The position numbers and the translations under genes were made by a program. 40,346 bases of DNA. It comes from Rhodobacterales bacterium 56_14_T64 (lineage in GTDB: Bacteria > Pseudomonadota > Alphaproteobacteria > Rhodobacterales > Rhodobacteraceae). Positions 32,474 through 40,133 of this stretch are shown piece by piece. The stretch is taken from contig MAAY01000027.1 in assembly GCA_002162795.1 (NCBI GenBank), positions 1-40,346 of the forward strand, given 5' to 3'. Below the pieces are notes generated by a model. It was not told the origin of the DNA. It searched no databases and saw only the letters and a list, made by a program, of their open reading frames with translations. Positions within the stretch are counted from its first letter, which is position 1; every line of letters begins with the position of its first letter.

Positions 32474-33649
32474 ATGACTCTTTCAGGCAAACTGACTAAA
32501 AAACTGGTTGAGAATCTCAGCGCTGGGCGGCATGGCGATGGCAACGGCCTTTGTCTGGTGGTTGACCCATCAGGCGCGCGGCGGTGGATCGTGCGGGTGG
32601 TTGTCAAAGGTCAGAAGAACAAGAAAGGCGCTCCGTTGAGGGCAGACTTTGGTTTGGGCGGTGCCGACATCGTCACGCTGAACCAAGCACGAGAGCGCGC
32701 ACTTGAGTATCGGCGCATGGCCAAGCAGGGGCTGAACCCGCGTTTCAATGTCCGTCAAGAGATGCCGACATTTGAGGAGGTGGCGCAGCAGGTCCATATT
32801 GATCGCATGCCAACGTGGAAGAACGCCAAACACGGCGCGCAATGGATCAATACGCTTCGCGACTATGCCTTTCCCAAGATTGGCCGAATGCCCATTGACA
32901 GAATTGATCAGCCAGAAGTGATGATGTGTCTTGCGCCGATTTGGACGCAAAAACACGAAACGGCCCGACGATTGTCTCAACGCATCAAGATCGTGCTGGA
33001 TGTGGCCAAATCGAAAGGCTTCCGATCCAGGGAGAACCCGGTGACGGCAATTAAGGATGCCCAAGTGCTGCCCAAGGTGAAAGCCAAACCCAGGCATCAT
33101 ATGGCAATGCGTTGGCAGGATGTGCCTGCTTTCTACGCGGATCTCAAAGCCAAAAAGTCGATGTCGGCAAAAGCTTTGATGTTTACTTGCCTGACCGGGG
33201 CAAGGACGGGCGAAGCGCTTGGCTTGCGCTGGGAGGAGCTGGATCTAGAAATTCGGCTATGGACCTGTCCAGCGGAGCGCATGAAATCCGGCGAAGAGCA
33301 CCGCGTTCCGCTGACCGATGAGATGCTGGCCATTATTGAACCGCTGGAGGCAATGGGTTCCAAGTACGTTTTCGAGGGCCAGAAGCGCCATCATCCGATG
33401 TCGAACATGTCGATGCTAATGTTGCTGCGCCGCATGAATGTGGAAGGCGTTACTGTGCATGGGTTCCGCTCCACGTTCCGCGATTGGGCTGCAGAGGAGG
33501 CCAACGCCCCCCGCGAAGTGGCCGAGAAAAGCCTGGCCCACACCGTCGGATCCGATGTCGAGCGGGCCTATGCGCGCTCTGACCTCTTGGAGAAGCGCCG
33601 CGAGCTAATGTGCATGTGGTCGCAGTTCGTCACATCTCGGCGCAATTAG
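32474..33649 (+). CDS. Tyrosine integrase (P4/DUF4102-type), island integrase
   Basis: A 391-aa site-specific recombinase of the kind that inserts islands into tRNA genes. The N-terminal arm-binding domain (LTKKLVENLSAGRHGDGNGLCL) is of DUF4102 type. The catalytic residues are all present: Arg244 (TGARTGEALGLRW), His329-x-x-Arg332 (HGFRSTFRDWA), His356 (LAHTVGSDVE) and nucleophile Tyr366 (AYAR). The enzyme is therefore probably active. ATG 32474 is the likely start; an in-frame extension to 32444 lacks a good ribosome site. It lies right after tRNA-Ser in the same direction, the standard arrangement. Confidence 0.92.
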   Translation: MTLSGKLTKKLVENLSAGRHGDGNGLCLVVDPSGARRWIVRVVVKGQKNKKGAPLRADFGLGGADIVTLNQARERALEYRRMAKQGLNPRFNVRQEMPTFEEVAQQVHIDRMPTWKNAKHGAQWINTLRDYAFPKIGRMPIDRIDQPEVMMCLAPIWTQKHETARRLSQRIKIVLDVAKSKGFRSRENPVTAIKDAQVLPKVKAKPRHHMAMRWQDVPAFYADLKAKKSMSAKALMFTCLTGARTGEALGLRWEELDLEIRLWTCPAERMKSGEEHRVPLTDEMLAIIEPLEAMGSKYVFEGQKRHHPMSNMSMLMLLRRMNVEGVTVHGFRSTFRDWAAEEANAPREVAEKSLAHTVGSDVERAYARSDLLEKRRELMCMWSQFVTSRRN

Positions 33650-33659
33650 GGTGATCTGT

Positions 33660-34307
33660 ATGAAAAAGATCCACATCAATGAACCGGAACTTTGCTGCCT
33701 GGGGCTTTTCCGAGTGGCGCTCAGCGAAGACACTCATGAAGCAAGGATGCGTGCGATTGATGTCATGCGGCATGAAGTGGTGTCTCTAGGCCTGAGCAAC
33801 TTCCCTTTTGGAGCAGGTAAAACGAAGGGAAAAGCAAAAAATGACAAGTTTGTACGCTGGGTGGCAGAAACCTCGGTTGAAAGATATGAAGCGGCACATG
33901 AGTACTCTGAGATTTCAAAGCGCTACGACGGGAAAAACGAACGCAAACTCAATGTCGCAGAGTATGTTGGAAAATTGATTTGGCATTCTATTCAGGAGCA
34001 GGACTTCACAGGGCTTTATGTTGCTGGTGGAATTTTAGAGCGTGTAAGAAAAATAGCCAGAGATGAGGGTATTCACGGGGCTCGGGACAAAGATGTTGTG
34101 AGCAAAACTTGGGTTACATACCGTGGCGTCGTTCATTTGGGCATGGCCATTGATTACTGCGAAGAGAATCCAAATCAGGGATTGAATGTGCTGCAGGTGG
34201 CGGAACGAATCCGCCGAGGTCTAAGCCAAAATTGCCCCAAGAAGACATCAAAACCATATGTCTCTTCGGACGATCAAATTTCTTTTTGTTATATATCAGC
34301 AGTTTAA
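33660..34307 (+). CDS. Hypothetical protein of the island
   Basis: A 215-aa soluble protein of unrecognised family. It opens MKKIHINEPELCCLGLFRVALSE and contains a basic central part (GKTKGKAKNDKFVRW, YDGKNERKLNVAEYVGKLIW). There are no membrane segments or catalytic signatures that I can name. AGGGTGA precedes the ATG at 33660. It begins 10 bases after the first integrase and has a higher A/T content than core genes, consistent with transfer. It may belong to the integrase transcript; a role in integration control or defence cannot be inferred. Confidence 0.65.
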   Translation: MKKIHINEPELCCLGLFRVALSEDTHEARMRAIDVMRHEVVSLGLSNFPFGAGKTKGKAKNDKFVRWVAETSVERYEAAHEYSEISKRYDGKNERKLNVAEYVGKLIWHSIQEQDFTGLYVAGGILERVRKIARDEGIHGARDKDVVSKTWVTYRGVVHLGMAIDYCEENPNQGLNVLQVAERIRRGLSQNCPKKTSKPYVSSDDQISFCYISAV

Positions 34308-34310
34308 CCT

Positions 34311-34330
34311 ATCCGATTTTGAGATCGGAT
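34311..34330. repeat. Perfect inverted repeat upstream of the HTH gene
   Basis: ATCCGAT (34311-34317) and ATCGGAT (34324-34330) are exact inverse copies around a 6-base centre. It lies just after the hypothetical gene stop and 70 bases before the HTH start. No T-run follows directly, so an operator is as likely as a terminator. Confidence 0.55.
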
Positions 34331-34398
34331 ACTATTTTCCTATATCGATTGGCGCAATTCATTCGTTGCAAATCAACGCAACGAAAGGAGCGCGAACC

Positions 34399-34605
34399 GT
34401 GCCCAACCTCTTTGAAAACAATCGTAACTACCTCTTGGGGGATCCAGAGCTCGACATCCTTGGGGACCGCGAAAAGCTTGGCCAATGGCGGCACAAAAGC
34501 CGTGGCCCCACCTACTACAAACTGGGGCGTAAAGTGATCTATCGCGGTTCGGACTTAAACGACTGGGTTGAGTCAAACCGGGTAGATCCGAGCAGGGGCG
34601 AGTAG
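34399..34605 (+). CDS. Small helix-turn-helix protein (AlpA/excisionase-like)
   Basis: A 68-aa protein in the frame starting GTG at 34399, chosen because AGGAG lies eight bases upstream. It reads ...DPELDILGDREKLGQWRHKSRGP, then TYYKLGRKVIYRGSDLNDWVES, the MerR/excisionase-type winged HTH (HTH_17) pattern in which a short wing KLGRKVIYR is followed by the DLNDW helix. Such proteins control integrase expression or act as excisionases on P4-like islands. An ATG at 34258 would add 47 non-homologous residues. The second recombinase follows 69 bases later. Confidence 0.75.
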   Translation: MPNLFENNRNYLLGDPELDILGDREKLGQWRHKSRGPTYYKLGRKVIYRGSDLNDWVESNRVDPSRGE

Positions 34606-34674
34606 GCTGATGCCCTACCTGAAGGCATCCCTTTGTCGCGAAGGCACTGGGTGCTGCGAGATTAGTGGTGCGCA

Positions 34675-36237
34675 ATGAGCCGGTCATATACTGGAAAAAA
34701 GCTCAAAAAGAACCGCGTCTATTCAGGGCAGGATCTGCAGCAGGTCTACTCAGTGTCTGCAAACACTATCTCCAACTGGGTGAAAACGGGCCTGCGGCCA
34801 TCTGATGACAAGCGACCATATCTGTTCCGGGGCGGGTGTGTCATGGATTTCCATAGGGCGCGACAAGAACGGGCGAAGACCAAGCTCAGACCTGGGGAAT
34901 TCAAATGCACGGGTTGTAAATCTGCGGTGTTTCCGGACGTCTCTTCACTGGAGGAACTGCGCACTAAGAATGGCGCTCTGATGGGAATGGCACGCTGTTC
35001 GGAGTGTGGATGTCATGTCAGAAAGTTCATTTCTCAAGCTGATTTAGAGGTTTTTGAGCAGTTGCATGATCCAAATACCACCGTGGACTCGCTACGCGAA
35101 GGAAAGAGGACGGACCTCGGTGGTATTTGGAGTTCCGAAGAAAAGGATGGCCATGACTGGGGCGGTGCAAATGACCGCATCCTTTTCAACTGGCAGTTCC
35201 ACGCAGGCTATCTCGCCGAGCAGACGATCGATCAGCATCTCGCGGCCATTCGATTCATGGAGGATGTGCTGGCAGGCAAGTCCTTCGATCATCTCACGAT
35301 CCGGGATGTCGACGTGGTCCGGAGTGCGCTCAAGGACGCTCTTGCGGCGCGCGGTGACGGGCAAAAATCCAGATCAACAGTATCGCATCAAGCGTCGCAC
35401 ATCATGGCGTTTCTGGAGTGGTTGATTGTGCAGGATGGATACAAGCGACTGCCGAAGGACCTGCCAGGTTACATGAAGATGCCCAAGGCGATCTATGCCA
35501 AGGCAATGCCAAAAACCGACAAGGCTTATCTGTCGATTGAAGAGGCCGGTGGATTTTTGACGGGCATGGCCTGTGTGACGACTGCTGACAAGCGAGCGCG
35601 GGCGATGTTTGCGATTGCTTTCCTAGGCGCGCTACGGGCTGACACAATCACGTCGTTGCGTGTGTGTCATTTTGATACAGAAAACAGGCAGATCATACAG
35701 GATGCGACGGCTTCGAGAACTAAGAACGGCAAGAGTTTGAGGATCAATTGGTTTCCGATCTCCGAGAGCTTCATTGAGGCGGTGAATGACTGGGTGGAGA
35801 TCATAACCAAAGCCGGGCTTAGAGGTCAAGACGCGCTTTTCCCAAGTTTTCCGTCGCTCAAGTCCAGAAAGGACCTCAAACTACTTGAGAGGGATCCAGT
35901 AGAGCCAATGACGTCCAAAGACGCTGTTACAAAAGCCTTTGCGTCAGCGTGTCGGAATTCTGTCGTCAAATATAATCCGCACTCCGTCAAAGATACGCTA
36001 GCTGCGGAGCGGGACCGCCGTCCATTGACGCAGCCGCAACGTAAAGCATGGTCAGAGAACATGGGGCATGAGAGTGAAAAAATTACTGAGACGCACTATG
36101 GTAAACTGTCCGATGAAGAGCGCGTTGAGTTGTTTGAGGAGATTGCTGAGAGCAAGCCAGCCGGGCAGCGCACTATGACAAATGAAGAAAAGATCGAGTT
36201 GATGGATAATATTCTGGACGCGTTGAACGGTAGATGA
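34675..36237 (+). CDS. HTH + zinc-ribbon + tyrosine recombinase fusion with HxxK active site
   Basis: A 520-aa protein. Residues 15-60 form an HTH (YSGQDLQQVYSVSANTISNW, then VKTG). Residues 78-113 form a zinc ribbon: Cys78-x2-Cys81 and Cys108-x2-Cys111, with Cys113 close by. Residues 180-270 are a SAM-like core-binding domain (AEQTIDQHLAAIRFMEDVLAG). The catalytic domain has Arg321 (LGALRADTIT), His436-x-x-Lys439 (NPHSVKDTLAA) where HxxR is expected, His465 (NMGHES) and Tyr475 (HYGKLS). The second catalytic arginine is thus lysine. DNA-cutting activity may be altered. The start has only a weak ribosome site. The family is not one I can name beyond tyrosine recombinase. Confidence 0.85.
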   Translation: MSRSYTGKKLKKNRVYSGQDLQQVYSVSANTISNWVKTGLRPSDDKRPYLFRGGCVMDFHRARQERAKTKLRPGEFKCTGCKSAVFPDVSSLEELRTKNGALMGMARCSECGCHVRKFISQADLEVFEQLHDPNTTVDSLREGKRTDLGGIWSSEEKDGHDWGGANDRILFNWQFHAGYLAEQTIDQHLAAIRFMEDVLAGKSFDHLTIRDVDVVRSALKDALAARGDGQKSRSTVSHQASHIMAFLEWLIVQDGYKRLPKDLPGYMKMPKAIYAKAMPKTDKAYLSIEEAGGFLTGMACVTTADKRARAMFAIAFLGALRADTITSLRVCHFDTENRQIIQDATASRTKNGKSLRINWFPISESFIEAVNDWVEIITKAGLRGQDALFPSFPSLKSRKDLKLLERDPVEPMTSKDAVTKAFASACRNSVVKYNPHSVKDTLAAERDRRPLTQPQRKAWSENMGHESEKITETHYGKLSDEERVELFEEIAESKPAGQRTMTNEEKIELMDNILDALNGR

Positions 36238-36362
36238 TCCTGATTGAAGTGGTGCCGCTTTTCTGCACAGGCTGGCGTTGACGCTGTTGGAGCGCGAAGA
36301 GATATCGAAAGGTCTCATCGCTAGGGTAAGGATTTCGGAAACGGGACTGTGTGACCCAAGTG

Positions 36363-36379
36363 ATTTTTCTCAGAAAAAT
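36363..36379. repeat. A/T-rich palindrome after the second recombinase
   Basis: ATTTTTCT / AGAAAAAT arms with a single C centre. It could act as a weak terminator for the recombinase gene or be part of an IS relic; it lies 126 bases after the stop. Confidence 0.4.
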
Positions 36380-36467
36380 TGCTCCGCCAAAGCGGTGCCG
36401 CGGGTTCGATTTCTGTCCGTTGAGCTTTCTGCCGTGGCTTTCGGCTGAGGTCCTTCAGGTACATGCT

Positions 36468-36545
36468 TTGGTCAGTGGTCAGCGCGGCGGTCGCCGCTAG
36501 GCGAACTGCATCACGTCGAAACTCGCGGCTTTATCTCTGTGCCAT
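36468..36545 (-). pseudogene. IS3-family transposase OrfA remnant
   Basis: On the minus strand GGAGACAAGAT precedes an ATG at 36545 reading MAQR-stop-SREFRRDAVRLAATAALTTDQ. The (Y/K)SREFxxxAVRLxxxxxLT pattern is the N-terminal HTH start of IS3-type OrfA. Codon 5 is TAA where Tyr or Lys is expected, and the homology fades after about codon 26, so it is a dead fragment. Upstream (to about 36612) the sequence ACTGGTCTTGTCCCGATA resembles an IS3-family end. No OrfB is seen. Confidence 0.6.
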
Positions 36546-36647
36546 ATCTTGTCTCCTTCATTGCGAATATCGCTCGAAAGAGACCGGAACTATATCGGGA
36601 CAAGACCAGTCCCAGGATGTTTCTCGTGACTGAAATTAGATCTCAAT

Positions 36648-37043
36648 CTAATGTGCGAGGGCATTTTCGTGGTGTGACGGAGTGACTTGGGCCGCAGTTA
36701 TCACTTCGTAGCTGTGCCGAAACAGTCCTTGGTGGCTTTCTTCATTCGTTTTGCTTTGCTCTTCGGTGAAATGGAGAGGCGCTATTTGAACCATTTTATC
36801 TCCCGGCCTCAGCCCTCCTTCTGGTTCGGGCGCGAGATCATTGTGTGGGCCCGGCTCTCCAAGCATTTCAACCGGGATGAAGATGGGGTGAACCGATTGA
36901 AGCGCCATGTGGTTCTCGAATTCTGTCGTGGTGAGAACTTCGAGCATTAAGAGCCCACTTTTATCGGAAGAGCCAACCGCCTGGACCCGTTGAAACCGCC
37001 CCGCACTGCCGTCATGCAATGAAGGAAATGCTTCGCTATACAC
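36648..37043 (-). CDS. Orphan hypothetical ORF
   Basis: A 131-codon open frame with protein-like composition: FQRVQAVGSSDKSGLLMLEV, TTTEFENHMALQSVHPIFIP and GLRPGDKMVQIAPLHFTEEQ. The third-base GC is about 60%, compatible with coding. I recognise no family. No convincing ribosome site was found, and an overlapping plus-strand frame (36687-36950) is also open, so this may be a remnant of a longer gene. Confidence 0.3.
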   Translation of the reverse strand: MYSEAFPSLHDGSAGRFQRVQAVGSSDKSGLLMLEVLTTTEFENHMALQSVHPIFIPVEMLGEPGPHNDLAPEPEGGLRPGDKMVQIAPLHFTEEQSKTNEESHQGLFRHSYEVITAAQVTPSHHENALAH

Positions 37044-37115
37044 CGATGACCGGCCCCACAGACAGCGCCATCCGTGGATCGTAGAGCAACTTACGGCAAA
37101 CGAACTTCCACGTCT

Positions 37116-38030
37116 TTAAGTCATCGCCAGCTCAGTTTCGCCAATAGCTACTCCTAGCCGATCGGCTGAAAAATCGAGGTATGCTTGCACTTTGGGTGCG
37201 ACAAGCTTGCTTCGTGGGTAAACAATATGAACTGGCTCCGATGGTGGTAGATAATCCAGTAGCACCGGCACCAGTTCACCTGCGCGCACGTGATCTGCTA
37301 CCATGTAGGATAGCGCCATCGTTAAGCCTTCACCTGCCACTGCCGCAGCAAGTGCTATTGAAGCATCGTTCACTTCGAACCGTGGGTGCAGTACCACATG
37401 TCCTCGTGCCTTTTCAGACTTGTAGTGCCAGTTGTGACTGTTCATGGTGCCGGTAAATCCGATGATGGAGTGCCGTTTCAAATCGGCAGGTTCAGCGAGT
37501 AGGCCCCGGTGCTGCAGATAGTCGGGACTGGCAACAAGCATTTGGCGAACGCTTCCGATACACTTGGCAATCAAGTTTGAATCAGGAAGGTTTCCAATTC
37601 TGATCGCAATATCAATTCCTTCCTCCACGAGGTTTGCCACGCGGTCCAGACCGATCAGAGACACAGAAATCTTCGGATGCGCCGCGACAAACGCTCGCGT
37701 GACTGGTGCGGCGATCAATCGGCTAAACGTCACTGATGCGGAGATTGTCAAATGGCCTTGCGCAAGCCCAATCTCGCCAACCGCTTGTTTTTCGGCGTCT
37801 TCAATTTCTGACAACAGTCGGCGGGCAGATTCCAGAAATCTGACGCCAGCATCGGTCAGAGAGAGTTGCCGCGTGGATCGGGTTAAAAGCTGCACGCCCA
37901 GCCGATCTTCAAGCGCGTTCATCGAGCGGGTTACTGCTGGCGGTGACATTCTGAGGCGATGTGCTGCCTGAACGAAACTACCACCGTCATTGATAGCAGC
38001 AAAGACTTCCATCTGAAGAATCCGGTCCAT
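37116..38030 (-). CDS. LysR-family transcriptional regulator
   Basis: A 304-aa LTTR. The winged HTH at residues 1-60 (MDRILQMEVFAAINDGGSFV, QAAHRLRMSPPAVTRSMNAL) is followed by a linker helix and a periplasmic-binding-like effector domain from about 90 (GHLTISASVTFSRLIAAPVT). ATG 38030 with AGGTGGA upstream gives the family length; an in-frame extension to 38102 adds 24 non-conserved residues. It belongs to the CrgA/DsdC-like subgroup with the ...VTRSMNALEDRLGVQLL helix. The target is unknown; the divergent RTX gene 390 bases away is a candidate. Confidence 0.9.
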   Translation of the reverse strand: MDRILQMEVFAAINDGGSFVQAAHRLRMSPPAVTRSMNALEDRLGVQLLTRSTRQLSLTDAGVRFLESARRLLSEIEDAEKQAVGEIGLAQGHLTISASVTFSRLIAAPVTRAFVAAHPKISVSLIGLDRVANLVEEGIDIAIRIGNLPDSNLIAKCIGSVRQMLVASPDYLQHRGLLAEPADLKRHSIIGFTGTMNSHNWHYKSEKARGHVVLHPRFEVNDASIALAAAVAGEGLTMALSYMVADHVRAGELVPVLLDYLPPSEPVHIVYPRSKLVAPKVQAYLDFSADRLGVAIGETELAMT

Positions 38031-38317
38031 TATTCCACCTATCGAAGTAATGAGTCCACATCTATTGGAACTATCACGTATTGGGAAGGCCGTTATCTGC
38101 ATTCTGACCCATCCAGCCAGTGGATAGCGGCCGGCAACCCGATCAGCAGTTGGAGAAAATGGCTTAAGTCACGCCAAATCCTGTTCAACGATTGGGGAAT
38201 AGTTCACAACGGTTTGGGACTAGCTGGCCGTATTGTTTTCCACGTGCGCAATGCGCCTTTGGAAGCCACTTTTGCTATCTGAGAACCAATGCTGGAACAA
38301 TCTTCATATTGTTAGAA

Positions 38318-38327
38318 GTTCGCGAAC
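38318..38327. promoter_or_regulatory. Palindrome in the LysR-RTX intergenic region
   Basis: GTTCGCGAAC is a perfect 10-bp palindrome about 95 bases before the RTX start. It could be a regulator site. The rest of this 390-base gap (38031-38420) shows no gene, and I could not place a T-N11-A LysR box with confidence. Confidence 0.35.
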
Positions 38328-38420
38328 AAAAGTGGCCAACTTAGGTGAACGAAGGCATTGATCAATTGAACGCACAAGGCAGAATTAGGTCAACTTTGAC
38401 TTAATGTGAGAGGTTCTCCA

Positions 38421-39359
38421 ATGCTTCTACTTGCTGCAATAGGAATGACGTTCGCCATTGGCGCGATGGTATCTATGTCGGATGATGACGAGATCGTCGA
38501 AGACACTGAAACTGAAGGCGAACCCAACGAAAGCGGATCCGAAATCGATGATTCCTTTTTTGGCCTCTTTGAAAACGACTACGTTGACGGAGGCGAAGGA
38601 AACGACACCCTGTATGGTGGTGGTGGGGATGATACCCTAACCGGGGGGGCTGGCAGCGATGGTTTGGATGGAGAGGACGGCAACGACAGTCTGGACGGGG
38701 GAGCCGGTCTGGACGTGCTTCAAGGCGGGTACGGCAATGACCTGCTGATGGGAGGAGCCGGGAATGATTTCTTGCAAGGTGAGTCAAACGACGACATTTT
38801 GAGTGGTGGATCGGGTAATGATGGGCTGCACGGCGGAAATGGCGCTGACACTCTCAATGGCGGTAGCGGTATTGACCTGCTGAACGGCGCGTCACTCGAT
38901 ATTGATGACGATCTCTTGGAGGAGTGGCTTGATAATTTCAATTCCGACCAATCGACCACCAGTCTAGGCGATGAACATAGCGCAATCGTCGACGACTATA
39001 TCGGTGACGAGCTCGACGGTGGAGAGGGTGAGGATACGTTGATCGGCGGAGCGTTTGACGTTCTCACCGGCGGTGACGGTGCAGATGAATTTGTCGCTGG
39101 TGACTGGTCGACGAGCGGATATGCCGCAACTGTTACCGATTTCGATACCAGCGAAGACATGATCGTCTATCGCTATGATGAAACCGGTTCTGAACCTGAG
39201 CTGACAATGAGTTCTACGGCAGTTTCTGGTGGTGCAATCGATGTCGAAATCCAGGCGGATGGTGTGGCGGTGCTATACCTGCAGAATGTGGGAACCGATT
39301 TTGACATGGCCACTCATGTGAGCCTCGCCGCCGCCCCAATGGCACCAGTCATCGCTTAG
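38421..39359 (+). CDS. Small RTX-type calcium-binding protein
   Basis: A 312-aa acidic protein. Residues 1-19 are hydrophobic (MLLLAAIGMTFAIGAMVSM), followed by an acidic linker. Residues 57-155 are eleven contiguous GGxGxDxLx nonapeptides (GGEGNDTLY through GGSGIDLLN), the calcium-binding beta-roll. Three further copies lie after a Ser/Asp/Leu spacer (about 200-230), then a beta-rich C-terminus (FVAGDWSTSGYAATVTDFDT) typical of RTX end caps. Type I secretion is usual for RTX proteins, but the N-terminal hydrophobic start is unusual for it and no transporter is nearby. GAGAGG precedes ATG 38421; a GTG at 38406 is an alternative. Confidence 0.88.
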   Translation: MLLLAAIGMTFAIGAMVSMSDDDEIVEDTETEGEPNESGSEIDDSFFGLFENDYVDGGEGNDTLYGGGGDDTLTGGAGSDGLDGEDGNDSLDGGAGLDVLQGGYGNDLLMGGAGNDFLQGESNDDILSGGSGNDGLHGGNGADTLNGGSGIDLLNGASLDIDDDLLEEWLDNFNSDQSTTSLGDEHSAIVDDYIGDELDGGEGEDTLIGGAFDVLTGGDGADEFVAGDWSTSGYAATVTDFDTSEDMIVYRYDETGSEPELTMSSTAVSGGAIDVEIQADGVAVLYLQNVGTDFDMATHVSLAAAPMAPVIA

Positions 39360-39394
39360 AAAAATGACCCGTTTCCAATAAGGTCGATGACAAA

Positions 39395-39607
39395 ATGACC
39401 CCATTTAGTACCACAGAAGTCAACATTGTAAAAAACGGCACAGTCATTCAGGATGCGATTTCAGGCGAAGAACTGGTAATCGTAACGGAAAATGACGCCA
39501 TTTTCCATCGTGGCGCCGTTTATGTGACGGCCACGAATTGGGACCGGATGAAAAGTAACTGGTCGTCATATCCCATCCAACCGCCAGAATGGAGCCTCGA
39601 TCCATAG
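39395..39607 (+). CDS. Possible 70-aa companion protein
   Basis: A 70-aa frame beginning MTPFSTTEVNIVKNGTVIQD, with strand-like TTEVNIVKNG and GEELVIVTENDAIFHRGAVYV and ending PPEWSLDP. It starts 35 bases after the RTX stop, so it could share its transcript. AAGG lies upstream but at a long spacing. No family is recognised. Hydrophobic segments are absent. Confidence 0.4.
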   Translation: MTPFSTTEVNIVKNGTVIQDAISGEELVIVTENDAIFHRGAVYVTATNWDRMKSNWSSYPIQPPEWSLDP

Positions 39608-39629
39608 CTCCTCCCCTGAAATGCGGAAG

Positions 39630-39654
39630 TGAGCTACTCCCCATTTGTTGGACA
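39630..39654 (+). repeat. IS3-like terminal sequence without a transposase
   Basis: TGAGCTACTCCCC followed by ATTTGTTGGACA resembles the left ends of some IS3-family elements (TGA-C-G-CCCC...TTGTTGGACA, by memory). No IS3 ORF follows, so it would be a solo end or relic. Confidence 0.3.
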
Positions 39655-39719
39655 GGATCTGGGCTGACTTAAACTACTTTATGCACTTGTTGGTCGCGTT
39701 GGGTTGTTTCATTTCTCAG

Positions 39720-40106
39720 CTAATTGACTGCAGCGGGTGGTCTGCCCGTGAGGGGCAGGGTGCGTATGATCTTCGCAAGTTTTCCCATGACAAAGAACGT
39801 TGTTTTGTTCTCGTTCACCAGCAGTACCGTAAAGCGACTGACGCGCTAGACCAACGATGTCACGTTAACCTTGCCAAACTTCTGGCGGAACAGCACTAAA
39901 TTGCTCTTCCAAAGTCCGAACTGGATGCGATCATCTATGATTTCAGGACGATTTGCGATGCCAAGATCAGGGTTGATCTTGGGTTTCTTTGCTAACCTAC
40001 TTTTGCGTGGCCGACGCTTACGGCGGTGTTCTAGCAGGTACCACCAGAGGTCTTCCTTCATGCCCTATTTGGAATAGGCGAAACGAAATATTGGCTCTTG
40101 GCACAC
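39720..40106 (-). pseudogene. IS30-family transposase relic with two amber codons
   Basis: On the minus strand a frame reads VCQEPIFRFAYSK-amber-GMKEDLWWYLLEHRRKRRPRKSR, then IIDDRIQFGLWKSNLVLFRQKF, GKVNVTSLV-amber-RVSRFTVLL and MGKLAKIIRTLP. This is the IS30 core, where active copies have Glu after YSK and after TSLV. Both glutamates are TAG here (40065-40067 is the first). The core ends near 39720 and the C-terminal part is missing. It is dead. Confidence 0.85.
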
Positions 40107-40133
40107 CTGAACTGGAGCTTTTTCATTGATCAA

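Larger units (their letters stand above)
36238..37115. other. Gene-poor accessory stretch with IS relics
   Basis: About 880 bases lie between the second recombinase and the LysR gene. They contain the palindrome at 36363, the IS3 OrfA relic (36468-36545 with a likely end to 36612) and one orphan minus-strand frame (36648-37043). I see nothing else. A short stretch at 36402-36419 (GGGTTCGAtTTCTGTCCG) resembles the tRNA-Ser 3' end with an internal gap, but it also lies inside the minus-strand IS3 frame. Confidence 0.6.

Noticed and set aside
36402-36419. Possible far attachment site resembling the tRNA-Ser 3' end
   Set aside because: Only two 8-base blocks match, with an internal gap of several bases. 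True att repeats are usually exact, and the stretch lies within the IS3 remnant frame (reading RTEIEP).
38581-38890. Repetitive DNA that might be taken for a CRISPR or satellite
   Set aside because: The 27-base period encodes RTX nonapeptides and is not an array of identical repeats with spacers.
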